Assembly (NCBI RefSeq): GCF_021390435.2
Contig: NZ_JAJVCN010000001.1
Coordinates: 1,860,001 to 1,924,000 of the forward strand
Length of the DNA stretch: 64,000 bases
Source of the DNA: Kibdelosporangium philippinense
GTDB lineage: Bacteria > Actinomycetota > Actinomycetes > Mycobacteriales > Pseudonocardiaceae
Direction of reading: 5' to 3'
The notes beneath the pieces were generated by a model. The model worked only from the letters and a program-made list of their open reading frames with translations. It searched no databases and had not been told where the DNA came from. The position numbers were made by a program, and so were the translations under genes. Positions 8,532 to 16,807 of the stretch are shown here, piece after piece. Numbering within the stretch: the first letter of the stretch is position 1; each line of letters starts with the position of its first letter.

Positions 8532-10081
8532 CGGAACACCCCGCCGACCATGGTCCGCAGCACCTCGATGTCCTTGATGCGGCCGGGTTCCACGGTGGCC
8601 GGACTGTCCGAAAGCACCACCAGATCCGCCAGCTTGCCCACGCTTATCGTGCCTTTCCGATGTTCCTGTTTGGACGCATATGCCGAGCCGTACGTAAAGG
8701 CGCGCAACGCCTCCAGCCCGGTGATCGCTTCCGATGGGTTGAACGGGACGCCCGAGGCCGTTTGTTGGTTGACCATGTCGTGCATGCCGAGCAGGGGAGC
8801 GCCGGTGACGACTGGCCGGTCGGAGCTGCCAGGTACCACGATCCCAGCGTCCAACAAGGACCTTTGCCGGTATGCCCATTGTGTACGTTCCGGCCCGAGG
8901 GCGCGCAGCATTCCGTCGCCGATCTCGTTGACGAACCGTCCTTGTGGCACAGGGATCACGCCAAGATCGCGCGCTCGGCGCACCTGATCCGGCCGGGCCA
9001 CTCCGAAGTGCTCGATCCTGTGCCGCCTTGTCGGGTCACCAGCGGCTGCGTAGGCATCGAGGACGAGGTCGATCGCCGCGTCGCCGATCGCGTGTGTCGC
9101 CACGCGCCAGCCCGCTTTGTGCGCCGCCAGGATTGTGGACCTGAGCGCGTCCGGATCTCCTTGCAGGTAGCCGCGTTCGCCTGGTGTGTCGGAGAAGTCG
9201 TGACACATTGCAGCCGTGTGGCCGATCAGCGAGCCGTCGGAGAAGACCTTGACCGGGCCGATGCTCAGCCAGTCGTCGCCGAAGCCGGTGCGGATTCCCA
9301 GATCGAGGCCGATGCCGAGCTCGGTCACCGGGTGCAGGACGTCCGCGGCGACCATCAGCTCCACTCGGACGTGTAGTTTTCCCTGCTCACGGGCGCGGTG
9401 ATAGGCCTCGAGCTCGACAGGGGACTTGCCGATCCAGCCGCCGCCGATCCCGGCCTCGGTGCAGCTCGTGATGCCTTCCCGCAGGTACCGTTGTCCGGCG
9501 CGGTCGATCGCGTCGACCAAAGTGCCCACTGGGTACGGCAGGATCAGCGGATTCACCAGCTGCTGGGCCTGTTCCTGGAGCAGACCGGTCGGCCTGCCGG
9601 AACCGTCCACAACGACCAGTCCGCCGTCCACTTCGATCGCCCGCTCGGCGATCCCAAGTTCCTTCAGGACAGGCGAGTTGACCACGCACATATGCCCGGA
9701 GGTGTGCTTGACCAGGACTTTGCGGCCTTGTGCGGCGCGGTCGAGGCCTTCACGGGTCGGATGGCCGCCGCACTTGTTCTGGTCGTAACCCGACGCGATG
9801 ATCCACTCACCCGGCGGTGCTTGCGCGATCGCGGCGTACAGGGCGTCAAGGCTGGTGACCCGGACGTCTACTTCGGACAGGGTGAGCCCGTACCAGCTCA
9901 TGTGGTTGTGGGCGTCGTGGAATCCGGGCGTGACCGTGGCGCCGTCGAGATCGATGACCTGTCGGGCAGGGACTTCCTCAAGGGCCACGATCCGGTCGCC
10001 GAGAATGGCCACCTCTCGTGTGTCCGGACCGTCCAAGGTGATCACGTTGGCGTTCTTGAGCAGGAGATCGGCTTTGATCAT
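8528..10081 (-). CDS. Amidohydrolase, YtcJ-like (Amidohydro_3)
   Basis: 517-residue zinc/iron hydrolase of the amidohydrolase superfamily. The metal-binding HxH is in GFHDAHNHMSWYG (about residues 54-66); later metal or catalytic positions are in ATHAIGDAAID and in the C-terminal SSDRPV segment. The C-terminal beta-sandwich element GKLADLVVLSDSP is typical of the family, which acts on cyclic amides, N-acyl amino acids or formamides. It overlaps both neighbours by 4 bp, so it belongs to the acyl-CoA operon. The substrate cannot be told from sequence. Confidence 0.85.
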   Translation of the reverse strand: MIKADLLLKNANVITLDGPDTREVAILGDRIVALEEVPARQVIDLDGATVTPGFHDAHNHMSWYGLTLSEVDVRVTSLDALYAAIAQAPPGEWIIASGYDQNKCGGHPTREGLDRAAQGRKVLVKHTSGHMCVVNSPVLKELGIAERAIEVDGGLVVVDGSGRPTGLLQEQAQQLVNPLILPYPVGTLVDAIDRAGQRYLREGITSCTEAGIGGGWIGKSPVELEAYHRAREQGKLHVRVELMVAADVLHPVTELGIGLDLGIRTGFGDDWLSIGPVKVFSDGSLIGHTAAMCHDFSDTPGERGYLQGDPDALRSTILAAHKAGWRVATHAIGDAAIDLVLDAYAAAGDPTRRHRIEHFGVARPDQVRRARDLGVIPVPQGRFVNEIGDGMLRALGPERTQWAYRQRSLLDAGIVVPGSSDRPVVTGAPLLGMHDMVNQQTASGVPFNPSEAITGLEALRAFTYGSAYASKQEHRKGTISVGKLADLVVLSDSPATVEPGRIKDIEVLRTMVGGVFR

Positions 10082-10470
10082 TGCTGCAGCTCCGTGAACA
10101 TCTCCCGATACCAGTCACTCCACGGGGTCGGCTTGCCCTCAGTGTCCACTTTGACGATCACCCGATAACCGCGAGCATGGTGTCCACACTGGAATCCATA
10201 GACCGCACTGGTTGTGCCGATCTTGTCGGCGGTCAGCTCGATCGGCAGGATTCCCGGTGACGTGAACGCGGCGAGGAACTCGATATGCAGTTCCCTGACC
10301 ACGTACCTCAAATCCTCGTCGCGGTCGGCAGACTGCGCCCAGCCTTTACCGAGCCGTTCGAACAACGCGGACTGCGCGCGTTCGACGTGCACCGCGAACC
10401 GTGAGTTGTGCAGTGTCCCGTTGAGATCGAGTTCGTCGAAGAACACCGGACTGTCCCATTTGAAGCTCAC
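10078..10470 (-). CDS. Acyl-CoA thioesterase, hot-dog fold (4-hydroxybenzoyl-CoA thioesterase type)
   Basis: 130 residues, single hot-dog domain. The N-terminal segment FFDELDLNGTLHNSRFAV matches the family signature (D-x-N-G-H-x-x-N), here with THN around the catalytic region, followed by the long helix with the ERAQSALFERLG segment. It hydrolyses acyl- or aroyl-CoA to free acid and CoA. It lies between a CoA ligase and an amidohydrolase with 4-bp overlaps on each side, which fits acyl-CoA turnover. Confidence 0.75.
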   Translation of the reverse strand: MSFKWDSPVFFDELDLNGTLHNSRFAVHVERAQSALFERLGKGWAQSADRDEDLRYVVRELHIEFLAAFTSPGILPIELTADKIGTTSAVYGFQCGHHARGYRVIVKVDTEGKPTPWSDWYREMFTELQQ

Positions 10471-11855
10471 CGCAGCCGCTCCTTCGCCACGCGTTCGGAC
10501 GCCGTACGCGGCAGGTCGGTCCGGAATTCCCAGTATCGCGGAACTTTGAACGACGCCAAACGGTCCGAGCAGAACTCCGTGAGTTCGGCTTCGGTGACAT
10601 CGCCCACGATGAACGCCTTGACCTCCTCGCCACGGATCTCGTCCGGCACGCCGACCACTGCCGCGAGCCGTACCGCGGGGTGGCTCATCAGGACTTCCTC
10701 GACCTCATGCGCTGCGATATTCTCGCCGCTGCGCCGGATCATGTCTTTGATCCGGCCGAGGTGGTAGACGCGCCCGTCTTCGTCGATCCGAGCGAGGTCG
10801 CCCGTGTGGAACCAGCCGTCGTCGAACACGTCCGGCTTTCCGAGATAGCCATCCATCATTCCCGGACCACGCAACAACAATTCACCGTTGACGATCTTGG
10901 CCTCGCGGTGTGGGGCGGGCTTGCCCAGGCAACCGGTTCCGATGAAGGAGTCGTGATCCTCGTCCGTGATGCGGATGTCCGCGCCGGTCTCGGTCATCCC
11001 GAACGCCTCGTACCAGCCGACGCCCCAGCGGTCTTCGAGTTCCTTGTGGAGCGTCGGCGGAATCGCTGACGACTGGACAACCCGGACCCGATGATCACGG
11101 TCGGCTGGGTCTGGCGCCATTTTCAGCAGCAGGGTTGGCATGGCGCCGAGGCAATAGAAGTAGGTCACGTGGTGTTGCCTGGCCTTGGCCCAGAAGCTGG
11201 ACGGATGGAATCCGTCCACTATGACCAGTTCCGCCCCGGCGAGCAACGCGGTGATCACGTTCCACTGTGGATCGATGTAGTGGAACGGTTGTGCCGTCAG
11301 CATGACGTCGTTCTCTGACAGGTAAGGGAAGTGGTTCACCAGGCTCTGGCCGAGCTGTTGCCAGTACTCGTGGGAAAGGACGCAGCCCTTGGGGTTGCCG
11401 GTGGTGCCGGAGGTGTACTGGATGTTCACCACTCGGCTGACTGGTCCCTGGACGAAACCTGCTTTCGGGGCAAGGGTTTCGACGTAGTGAACTGGTGGCG
11501 CGTCGATGGATTCCAGCAGCGGCCGGAATTCCTCTGTGGTCGCCACGGCCGCGGCTTCGGAGGAACGCAGCAGGTAGGACGCGTCGACGGACCGGTACTT
11601 GACGTTGACCGGGACCATCGCGGCGCCGAGCTTGATCAGGGCGAGCCAGATCAGCGGGAACTCAGGCTGGTTGCGGAGCAGCACGGCGACCCGGTCGCCT
11701 CGCTGAATTCCTTTGTCTCGCAGCGCTTGTGCGTAACCCGATGACAGCTCGTGCACCTCGGCGAAGGTGAACCGGCTGCCCGGATCGAAGGTCCACGCGG
11801 TTCTCGCAGGCCATTTCCGTGCCGCTTCGGCGACGACTTCGACCAGGTCAGCCAT
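10467..11855 (-). CDS. AMP-dependent acyl-CoA synthetase/ligase
   Basis: 462 residues. The adenylate-forming P-loop is YTSGTTGNPKG (about residues 148-158), followed by YEAFGMTETGADI, the GxTGDLA-like motif HTGDLARIDEDG, and the hinge plus RIKDMIRRSGENI before the mobile C-terminal domain. It is somewhat shorter than usual because the C-terminus ends just after ERVAKERLR, losing part of the catalytic-lysine region; the usual PxTxSGKI segment is replaced by PRTASERVAKE, so a Lys is still present. It activates a carboxylic acid to its CoA thioester, probably for the enoyl-CoA hydratase encoded just upstream (8-bp overlap). Confidence 0.85.
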   Translation of the reverse strand: MADLVEVVAEAARKWPARTAWTFDPGSRFTFAEVHELSSGYAQALRDKGIQRGDRVAVLLRNQPEFPLIWLALIKLGAAMVPVNVKYRSVDASYLLRSSEAAAVATTEEFRPLLESIDAPPVHYVETLAPKAGFVQGPVSRVVNIQYTSGTTGNPKGCVLSHEYWQQLGQSLVNHFPYLSENDVMLTAQPFHYIDPQWNVITALLAGAELVIVDGFHPSSFWAKARQHHVTYFYCLGAMPTLLLKMAPDPADRDHRVRVVQSSAIPPTLHKELEDRWGVGWYEAFGMTETGADIRITDEDHDSFIGTGCLGKPAPHREAKIVNGELLLRGPGMMDGYLGKPDVFDDGWFHTGDLARIDEDGRVYHLGRIKDMIRRSGENIAAHEVEEVLMSHPAVRLAAVVGVPDEIRGEEVKAFIVGDVTEAELTEFCSDRLASFKVPRYWEFRTDLPRTASERVAKERLR

Positions 11856-12567
11856 GTCGGTACTCGCCGGACACGCTGGTCAGGATGGCATGGTCGACCT
11901 CGGTGGCCAGCGCTTCGTCCAACGTGGCGTCCAGGCCTCGATCAAGTGCTTGCTTCGCCAAGCTGACCGAGACAGGCGGCCTGTCTGCGATCTGCGCGGC
12001 CATCTCCAGCGCGACCTTCTCGTGCTCGCCCGGAGGTACCACCCGGTTGATCAGGCCCATGGCCGCGGCCTTCTCGGCGGGGATGCGCTCACCCAGCACG
12101 AGGAGTTCCTTGGCGCGGGCCGGCCCGACGATCTTGGGAAGGAGCGCGGAGATGCCTCCCGTGACGCTCAACCCCACCTCGACCTCGGGAAACCCGAACT
12201 GGGCGTGCTCGTCGGCGACGATCAGGTCGCAGCCAAGCGCGAACTCGCAGCCCGCGCCCAGCGCGTAACCGTGCACCGCGGCGATCACGATCCCGGGGAA
12301 CGCCCTGATCTTCCTGGTCACATCCTGGATCTGTGCAAGGCGCTGCCGGGTTTCCAGGCTGGTTTCCGCCGGCGTCGGCTCCTTGAGGTCGTGACCAGAA
12401 CAGAACGCGCGGCCACGCCCGGCCAGCACGATCACTCTGGCCTCTTGTGCCTGGTCAAGGGCTTGGAGCAGGCCTTCGGTGAGCGCGGGCACGACCGCGT
12501 TCAGGCGTTGCGGCCGGTTGAGATGGATACGGGCGACGCCGTCCCGGCATTCGTAGTCGACGACCAC
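11848..12567 (-). CDS. Enoyl-CoA hydratase/isomerase family protein
   Basis: 239-residue crotonase. The oxyanion-hole regions are GRGRAFCSGHDL and VHGYALGAGCEFALGCDL, and the acidic position is in GFPEVEVGLS. It hydrates trans-2-enoyl-CoA in beta-oxidation or in aromatic or branched acid degradation. First gene of a five-gene run (hydratase, ligase, thioesterase, amidohydrolase, acetyltransferase) divergent from a TetR regulator. Start is GTG (12567). Confidence 0.85.
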   Translation of the reverse strand: MVVDYECRDGVARIHLNRPQRLNAVVPALTEGLLQALDQAQEARVIVLAGRGRAFCSGHDLKEPTPAETSLETRQRLAQIQDVTRKIRAFPGIVIAAVHGYALGAGCEFALGCDLIVADEHAQFGFPEVEVGLSVTGGISALLPKIVGPARAKELLVLGERIPAEKAAAMGLINRVVPPGEHEKVALEMAAQIADRPPVSVSLAKQALDRGLDATLDEALATEVDHAILTSVSGEYRHG

Positions 12568-12584
12568 CGCACATCCTCCCGTTG

Positions 12585-12603
12585 TTCGATCGATCGATCG
12601 ATA
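12585..12603. promoter_or_regulatory. Putative TetR operator in divergent promoter region
   Basis: Four overlapping GATCGATC units form the palindrome TCGATCGATCGATCGAT (12586-12602) midway between the divergent enoyl-CoA hydratase and TetR genes. Position and symmetry suit autoregulation plus control of the acyl-CoA operon. Binding is inferred. Confidence 0.55.
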
Positions 12604-12655
12604 GACCCTGACGGTAAGCTGGGCCTGCCGAGCCGGTCAAGAGAGCGGGGTAGTG

Positions 12656-13291
12656 ATGTCGCAGACCACGGAGCGCCGGGTGCGCCAGGCCGCGATCGAA
12701 CTCTTCGCGACCAGAGGCTTCCACGGCACCGGCATCCGCGACCTGGCGGAGGCCGCAGGCCTGTCCTCGGCGACCCTGTATCACTACATGGGGACGAAGG
12801 AAGACCTGCTGGTCTCGATCATGCGCGGCAGCCTCGAACGCCTGATCACCGCGGCCCAGCGGGTGACCTCGGATGCCTCGGACCCGCTCGACCGTATTTC
12901 CCGCCTGGTCGCGCTGCACGTGTTCACGCACGCGTCGCAACAGTTGGAAACCCGGGTGGTCGATGGCGAGATCCGTGCCCTGTCGGATGCGCGACGGCCG
13001 GAGATCATTTCGCTGCGTGACGCGTATGAAGCCTTGTGGCAGTCCGCGATCGACGATGGCTGCACGCGCGGGCAGCTGCGCCCGAGTTCCCGCCGAGTGG
13101 CACGGTTGGCGTTGTTGGAGATGTGCAGCGGGATTTCCCGGTGGTACTCGCCAGATGGTCCGTTCACTTTGGACGACTTGGCCAGGCGTTACGTGGAGAT
13201 GGCGCTCGGTTTGCTCGGCGCGGCGGATCCGTTGCCGGAACTGAAATTGGAGCCGGTGCAGGAGGTTGTGGCTGTCGTGTGGGGGGATTGA
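12656..13291 (+). CDS. TetR/AcrR-family regulator of the acyl-CoA operon
   Basis: 211 residues from ATG 12656 (a GTG 3 bp upstream is also possible). The N-terminal helix-turn-helix is complete: AIELFATRGFHGTGIRDLAE, then SSATLYHYMGTKEDLL, residues about 12-53. The C-terminal ligand-binding region is helical and resembles the KstR/FadR-like group that senses acyl-CoAs. It is divergent from the catabolic operon at 12567-7935, with a palindrome between them, so it probably represses that operon until an acyl-CoA inducer appears. Confidence 0.85.
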   Translation: MSQTTERRVRQAAIELFATRGFHGTGIRDLAEAAGLSSATLYHYMGTKEDLLVSIMRGSLERLITAAQRVTSDASDPLDRISRLVALHVFTHASQQLETRVVDGEIRALSDARRPEIISLRDAYEALWQSAIDDGCTRGQLRPSSRRVARLALLEMCSGISRWYSPDGPFTLDDLARRYVEMALGLLGAADPLPELKLEPVQEVVAVVWGD

Positions 13292-13304
13292 GTACAGTGG
13301 CGGC

Positions 13305-13682
13305 ATGACAGCCCGGCGCCTGCTTCTGCTGCTGGTTGCTGCTGTCCTTGTGTCGCTCGGTGTGCTCGTGGCCAAAGGGTCTGTGCCGGTCACGGAAGTG
13401 GGGCACCCTGCGGCCAATGTTCCTTCCGACCGCGAATCCGATACTGAGACCGTCGCGCTCGATCAGTCGGTGGTGCACGGGATTCCGCCGGTCAGGGATG
13501 TCGGACGGCCCGCGGCCGACCCCGGTTTGCTGAAAGTGCAGTGCCGCACCGAAGCCCAGACCGCCGAGCCCGTGCTGATGCCGCTTGGTGTGCAAGATGA
13601 GGTTGTGCCGCTGGTTTCGCGCGACGCCGTGCTTCTGGTTGCGGATGGTCGTGCTCCGCCAGTCCGACAGGTCGTTGCGTAG
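13305..13682 (+). CDS. Small membrane-anchored hypothetical protein upstream of secDF
   Basis: 125 residues from ATG 13305. One N-terminal hydrophobic segment (RRLLLLLVAAVLVSLGVLVA) is followed by a soluble, probably extracytoplasmic part rich in Val/Pro, with one Cys (LLKVQCRTEA). No domain recognised. It ends 33 bp before secDF on the same strand and could be co-transcribed with it. A long antisense frame covers the same DNA, but the downstream layout and signal-anchor favour this strand. Confidence 0.5.
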   Translation: MTARRLLLLLVAAVLVSLGVLVAKGSVPVTEVGHPAANVPSDRESDTETVALDQSVVHGIPPVRDVGRPAADPGLLKVQCRTEAQTAEPVLMPLGVQDEVVPLVSRDAVLLVADGRAPPVRQVVA

Positions 13683-13715
13683 CACCCTGTCCGACAATCC
13701 ATATAGGAGCCTTCT

Positions 13716-15896
13716 TTGTCGCGCGCACAAGCGCGGCCGAGGATGACTGGGCGCGTGATCACGTGCCTGGTCGTCCTTGCCGCGGCTGTCTACCTTCTTC
13801 TCACCACCGCGCCCCGTCTGGGGCTGGACCTGCGTGGGGGTACGCAGGTCGTTCTGGAAACCAAAGCCGAGGTTGACGACGAAGCCACCGAGCGGACCCT
13901 GGAAGTGTTGCGGCGCAGGGTCGACGCGCTCGGTGTTGCCGAACCGATGCTCGCCCGTTCCGGCGACAACCGGATCATCATCGAACTCCCAGGCCTGCAA
14001 GATCCCAAACAGGCTGTTGAAACCATTGGCAAAACCGCTCAACTGGCCTTCCATTCCGTAACTGGCCCGGCCGAGCAACTCGGGCCCGTTGCGTTGACTG
14101 GCGAAGGAGTCGAGGACGCTCGGCATGAGACGAACCCGCAAGAAGGCCCAGGCTGGTTTGTCAGCATCGGCTTCGCTAGCGACGCGACCACCAAATGGGA
14201 GCAGCTGACCGGCCAAGCCGCATGCTTTCCGGCTGGCGACCCGAGGCGACAGGTCGCGATTGTCCTTGACGGCAAAGTGATCTCCGCGCCCCAAGTCGAC
14301 GTGCGGGCGCAGTGCAACGTTGGGATGATCGGCGACCGGATCCGGATCACCGGACAGTTCAACCAAGCCGAAGCGAAGGACCTGGCCCTCCTCATCAACG
14401 CGGGCGCTCTCCCAGTTCCGGTCGAAATCGTCGAGCAGCGGACGGTCGGCCCGACTCTTGGCGTGGCGGCGATTGAGGACAGTGTCCGAGCCGCGGTCAT
14501 CGGGTTGGCACTCACGGCCGCATTTCTGATGATCGTCTACTGGTTCGCCGGGTTCATCGCCGTACTCGCATTGCTTTGCTACGCCTTGGTTTCGTACGCG
14601 GCATTGCTAGCCATCGGGGCAACGCTGACCTTGCCCGGTCTTGCCGGGTTCGTCCTCGCGATTGGAATGGCGGTCGACGCAACGGTTCTCGTGTTCGAAC
14701 GGGTCCGAGAGGAACGAGATAGCCCGCTACCCAAGGCGATCGAGAAAGGATTCAAGGGCGCCCTGTCGGCGATCGTCGACTCCAACGTGACGACCCTGAT
14801 CGCCGCAGGTCTGCTGTTCCTGCTCGCATCCGGTCCCGTGCAAGGCTTCGGCGTCACGTTGACCATCGGCGTGCTGGCGGCGATGTTCACCACCTTGGTC
14901 CTGACCCGTGTGCTCATGCATTTCTCTGTAAGCTCGCCCAAAATCTCCGGCTTGACCAGGGACGGCCGAGTAAGGCAATGGGTGAACCGCGGGAGCCCGA
15001 ACTTCCTGTCCACACCGCGCACATGGTTGGTCGCGGCCGCCGCCGCAGTGCTGATTGCCTTGGCGGGCATGATATTCGCTGGACCCAAGCTCGGCGTCGA
15101 GTTCACCGGTGGGCGCGTCCTCGAATACAGCACCTCGGCCGACGCCAACCAAGTCCGCGAAGCCGTGGCAGAGGCCGGTTTCCCAAGGACGATCGTGCAA
15201 TCCTCGGGCAACAACACCGTTTCGGTGCGGACCGAGCCGATCGATCAGGCAGCCATGGAACGGATCCGTGACGCTATTTCGGCAAAGGGACAAGCCACCC
15301 AGATCAGGGATGAGCAGATCGGCCCGAGTCTCGGCGCAGAGCTGCGGATCAAGGCCCTGATCGCATTGGGACTCGCGGTCGCCGCCCAGTTGACCTACCT
15401 GGCCATCCGGTTCGACTGGCGGCTTGGCGTCGCGGTGGTTGCCGCGCTTGCCCAGGACGTTGTGATCATCCTGGGCATTTTCGCGTGGCTCGGCAAAACC
15501 ATGGACGGCGTCTTCCTTGCCGCTTTGCTCACCGTGATCGGATATTCCGTCAACGACTCCGTCGTTGTGTTCGACCGGGTTCGTGAGCTGAGGGGCAAGC
15601 GCCCGAAGGATCCGTTCGCGAGAACTGTCGGCTCCGCTGTTTTGCAGACGTTGCCGCGTACGGTGAACACCGGAATTGGTGTCCTCTTTGTCCTCGGGGC
15701 GCTGCTCATCCTCGGTGATGGTTCTATTGCTGACTTCGCATTGGCTCTGCTACTTGGCTTGCTCGCAGGTACGGTGTCCACAGTAGCCACTGCTGGGCCC
15801 GTGGCCATCCTGCTGGACCGGCGTTGTCCAGGCGCAGCGCGTGCGCCCAAGCGAACAGGCCAGCGAGTCCGGACCGGGAGTGGGGCGGTGGTTTAG
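13716..15896 (+). CDS. secDF: SecDF fusion, protein-export membrane protein
   Basis: 726 residues; SecD and SecF fused in one chain. SecD hallmark GLDLRGGTQVVLE is near residue 37, the P1 domain follows, then six membrane segments with GFVLAIGMAVDATVLVFERV (D and R of the proton relay). The SecF half begins about residue 430 with GVEFTGGRVLEY and ends with six more segments, including YSVNDSVVVFDRVRE. It uses proton-motive force to pull preproteins through SecYEG. The TTG start at 13716 has GGAG 6-9 bp upstream. Actinomycetes often carry split secD and secF beside yajC; a fused copy away from yajC is likely a second, accessory set. The stop overlaps the convergent YceI gene by 4 bp. Confidence 0.9.
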   Translation: MSRAQARPRMTGRVITCLVVLAAAVYLLLTTAPRLGLDLRGGTQVVLETKAEVDDEATERTLEVLRRRVDALGVAEPMLARSGDNRIIIELPGLQDPKQAVETIGKTAQLAFHSVTGPAEQLGPVALTGEGVEDARHETNPQEGPGWFVSIGFASDATTKWEQLTGQAACFPAGDPRRQVAIVLDGKVISAPQVDVRAQCNVGMIGDRIRITGQFNQAEAKDLALLINAGALPVPVEIVEQRTVGPTLGVAAIEDSVRAAVIGLALTAAFLMIVYWFAGFIAVLALLCYALVSYAALLAIGATLTLPGLAGFVLAIGMAVDATVLVFERVREERDSPLPKAIEKGFKGALSAIVDSNVTTLIAAGLLFLLASGPVQGFGVTLTIGVLAAMFTTLVLTRVLMHFSVSSPKISGLTRDGRVRQWVNRGSPNFLSTPRTWLVAAAAAVLIALAGMIFAGPKLGVEFTGGRVLEYSTSADANQVREAVAEAGFPRTIVQSSGNNTVSVRTEPIDQAAMERIRDAISAKGQATQIRDEQIGPSLGAELRIKALIALGLAVAAQLTYLAIRFDWRLGVAVVAALAQDVVIILGIFAWLGKTMDGVFLAALLTVIGYSVNDSVVVFDRVRELRGKRPKDPFARTVGSAVLQTLPRTVNTGIGVLFVLGALLILGDGSIADFALALLLGLLAGTVSTVATAGPVAILLDRRCPGAARAPKRTGQRVRTGSGAVV

Positions 15897-16405
15897 CCGA
15901 CATGACGCACGCTCGCGGTGATCGTGATGTCGACGATCCGGCCGATCAGGAACCGGGGCGCCCGCAACGCGATGTGCCTGCGGTCGAACTTGGCGGTCGC
16001 GACCATCAGTACCGTGCCCTCGTCCGTCACGGACGACCGGAGGTCGCCTTCGATCGGCGCGAGCATGCCGCGAACGCCCAGCTCGCCGGTGACGTGCCAG
16101 CCTTCGTCGGTCGCGGTGACCGCGGTTGACCGGAACGTCATCGTCGGGTACGCGTCCAAGTCCAGCAGGCTGGGCTTACGCAGGTGCTGGTCACGGCGGG
16201 GAATGCCGGTGTCGATGGCGCTGAGGTTCAGCGTTCCGCGCACCGACGTCGGCGCCCCGTCCGGTCCGACCTCGACGGACCCGTCGATGATCGGCACGGT
16301 GCCGTTCGCCTGCTTGCCGAAGTTGCCGCCGACCACGAACGTGGCGACGCTGCTGCCCGGGGCGATGACCCAGGTGCCTGCCGGAAGGGTGACTGCGGTG
16401 GTCAT
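15893..16405 (-). CDS. YceI-family lipid-binding protein
   Basis: 170 residues, single YceI beta-barrel: starts with the typical GTWVIAPGSSVATFVVGG, has TVPIIDGSVEVGPDG and RDQHLRKPSLLDLDAYPTM, and closes with ITASVRHVG. Members bind isoprenoid or amide lipids; no signal peptide is seen, so it is predicted cytoplasmic. It is followed on the same strand by nothing, and preceded by a small gene (16407-16715) one base away, probably in one transcript opposite a LuxR regulator. Confidence 0.85.
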   Translation of the reverse strand: MTTAVTLPAGTWVIAPGSSVATFVVGGNFGKQANGTVPIIDGSVEVGPDGAPTSVRGTLNLSAIDTGIPRRDQHLRKPSLLDLDAYPTMTFRSTAVTATDEGWHVTGELGVRGMLAPIEGDLRSSVTDEGTVLMVATAKFDRRHIALRAPRFLIGRIVDITITASVRHVG

Positions 16406-16406
16406 C

Positions 16407-16715
16407 TCATGCTCCTTGGAGGTGTGCCGCGACCACAGGGAACAGCTCGACCCGGTCCGGCCCGCGCAGCAGGGCGACGTCCTCGCCGGGCAGCAGGTCC
16501 ATGCTCATGATCGCTTTCTGGATCTCGCGCAGGGTCTGCTCGCTGTCGGCGATCGTGACGGTGAACCACGATCCGTCCTCGCGCTGCAGGACGTAGCTGC
16601 TGACGTTGTCGAACGTGGCGATCAGCGGCTCGATGCGGTGCGTGCCGGCGAATTCGGCCGCAGCGATCTCTTCCGGACTACGGGGTCCGTCGAAGTAGGT
16701 GAGTTGTGCGTGCAT
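16407..16715 (-). CDS. Hypothetical protein, probable small alpha/beta-barrel
   Basis: 102 residues from ATG 16715; the open frame extends upstream but the extension runs through the promoter region of the LuxR gene. Sequence is mixed alpha/beta (ERYVL-type strand SSYVLQREDGSWFTVTIAD, then a helix EQTLREIQKAIM), resembling dimeric ferredoxin-like small proteins, but I do not recognise a family. One base separates its stop from the YceI start, so both are likely one operon, divergent from and possibly controlled by the LuxR regulator. Confidence 0.6.
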   Translation of the reverse strand: MHAQLTYFDGPRSPEEIAAAEFAGTHRIEPLIATFDNVSSYVLQREDGSWFTVTIADSEQTLREIQKAIMSMDLLPGEDVALLRGPDRVELFPVVAAHLQGA

Positions 16716-16756
16716 GCCAAGAAGTCTCTGGTCACGCGGCACTGAGCGGATCAGTG

Positions 16757-16779
16757 TCAGTACCGAGGATTGGTACTGA
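16757..16779. promoter_or_regulatory. Inverted repeat in divergent LuxR/YceI promoter
   Basis: TCAGTACC (16757-16764) and GGTACTGA (16772-16779) are exact inverted copies separated by 7 bp, 15 bp centre to centre. It lies 29 bp before the LuxR start and 42 bp before the opposite small gene, a good place for an operator. Confidence 0.5.
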
Positions 16780-16807
16780 ACTTGCCCCCGGTAGCGATAC
16801 TGATGGC

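Noticed and set aside
13164..14366. 400-residue minus-strand frame over secDF
   Set aside because: Crosses the TetR 3' end and SecD; sequence lacks structure and SecD motifs are intact on the other strand.
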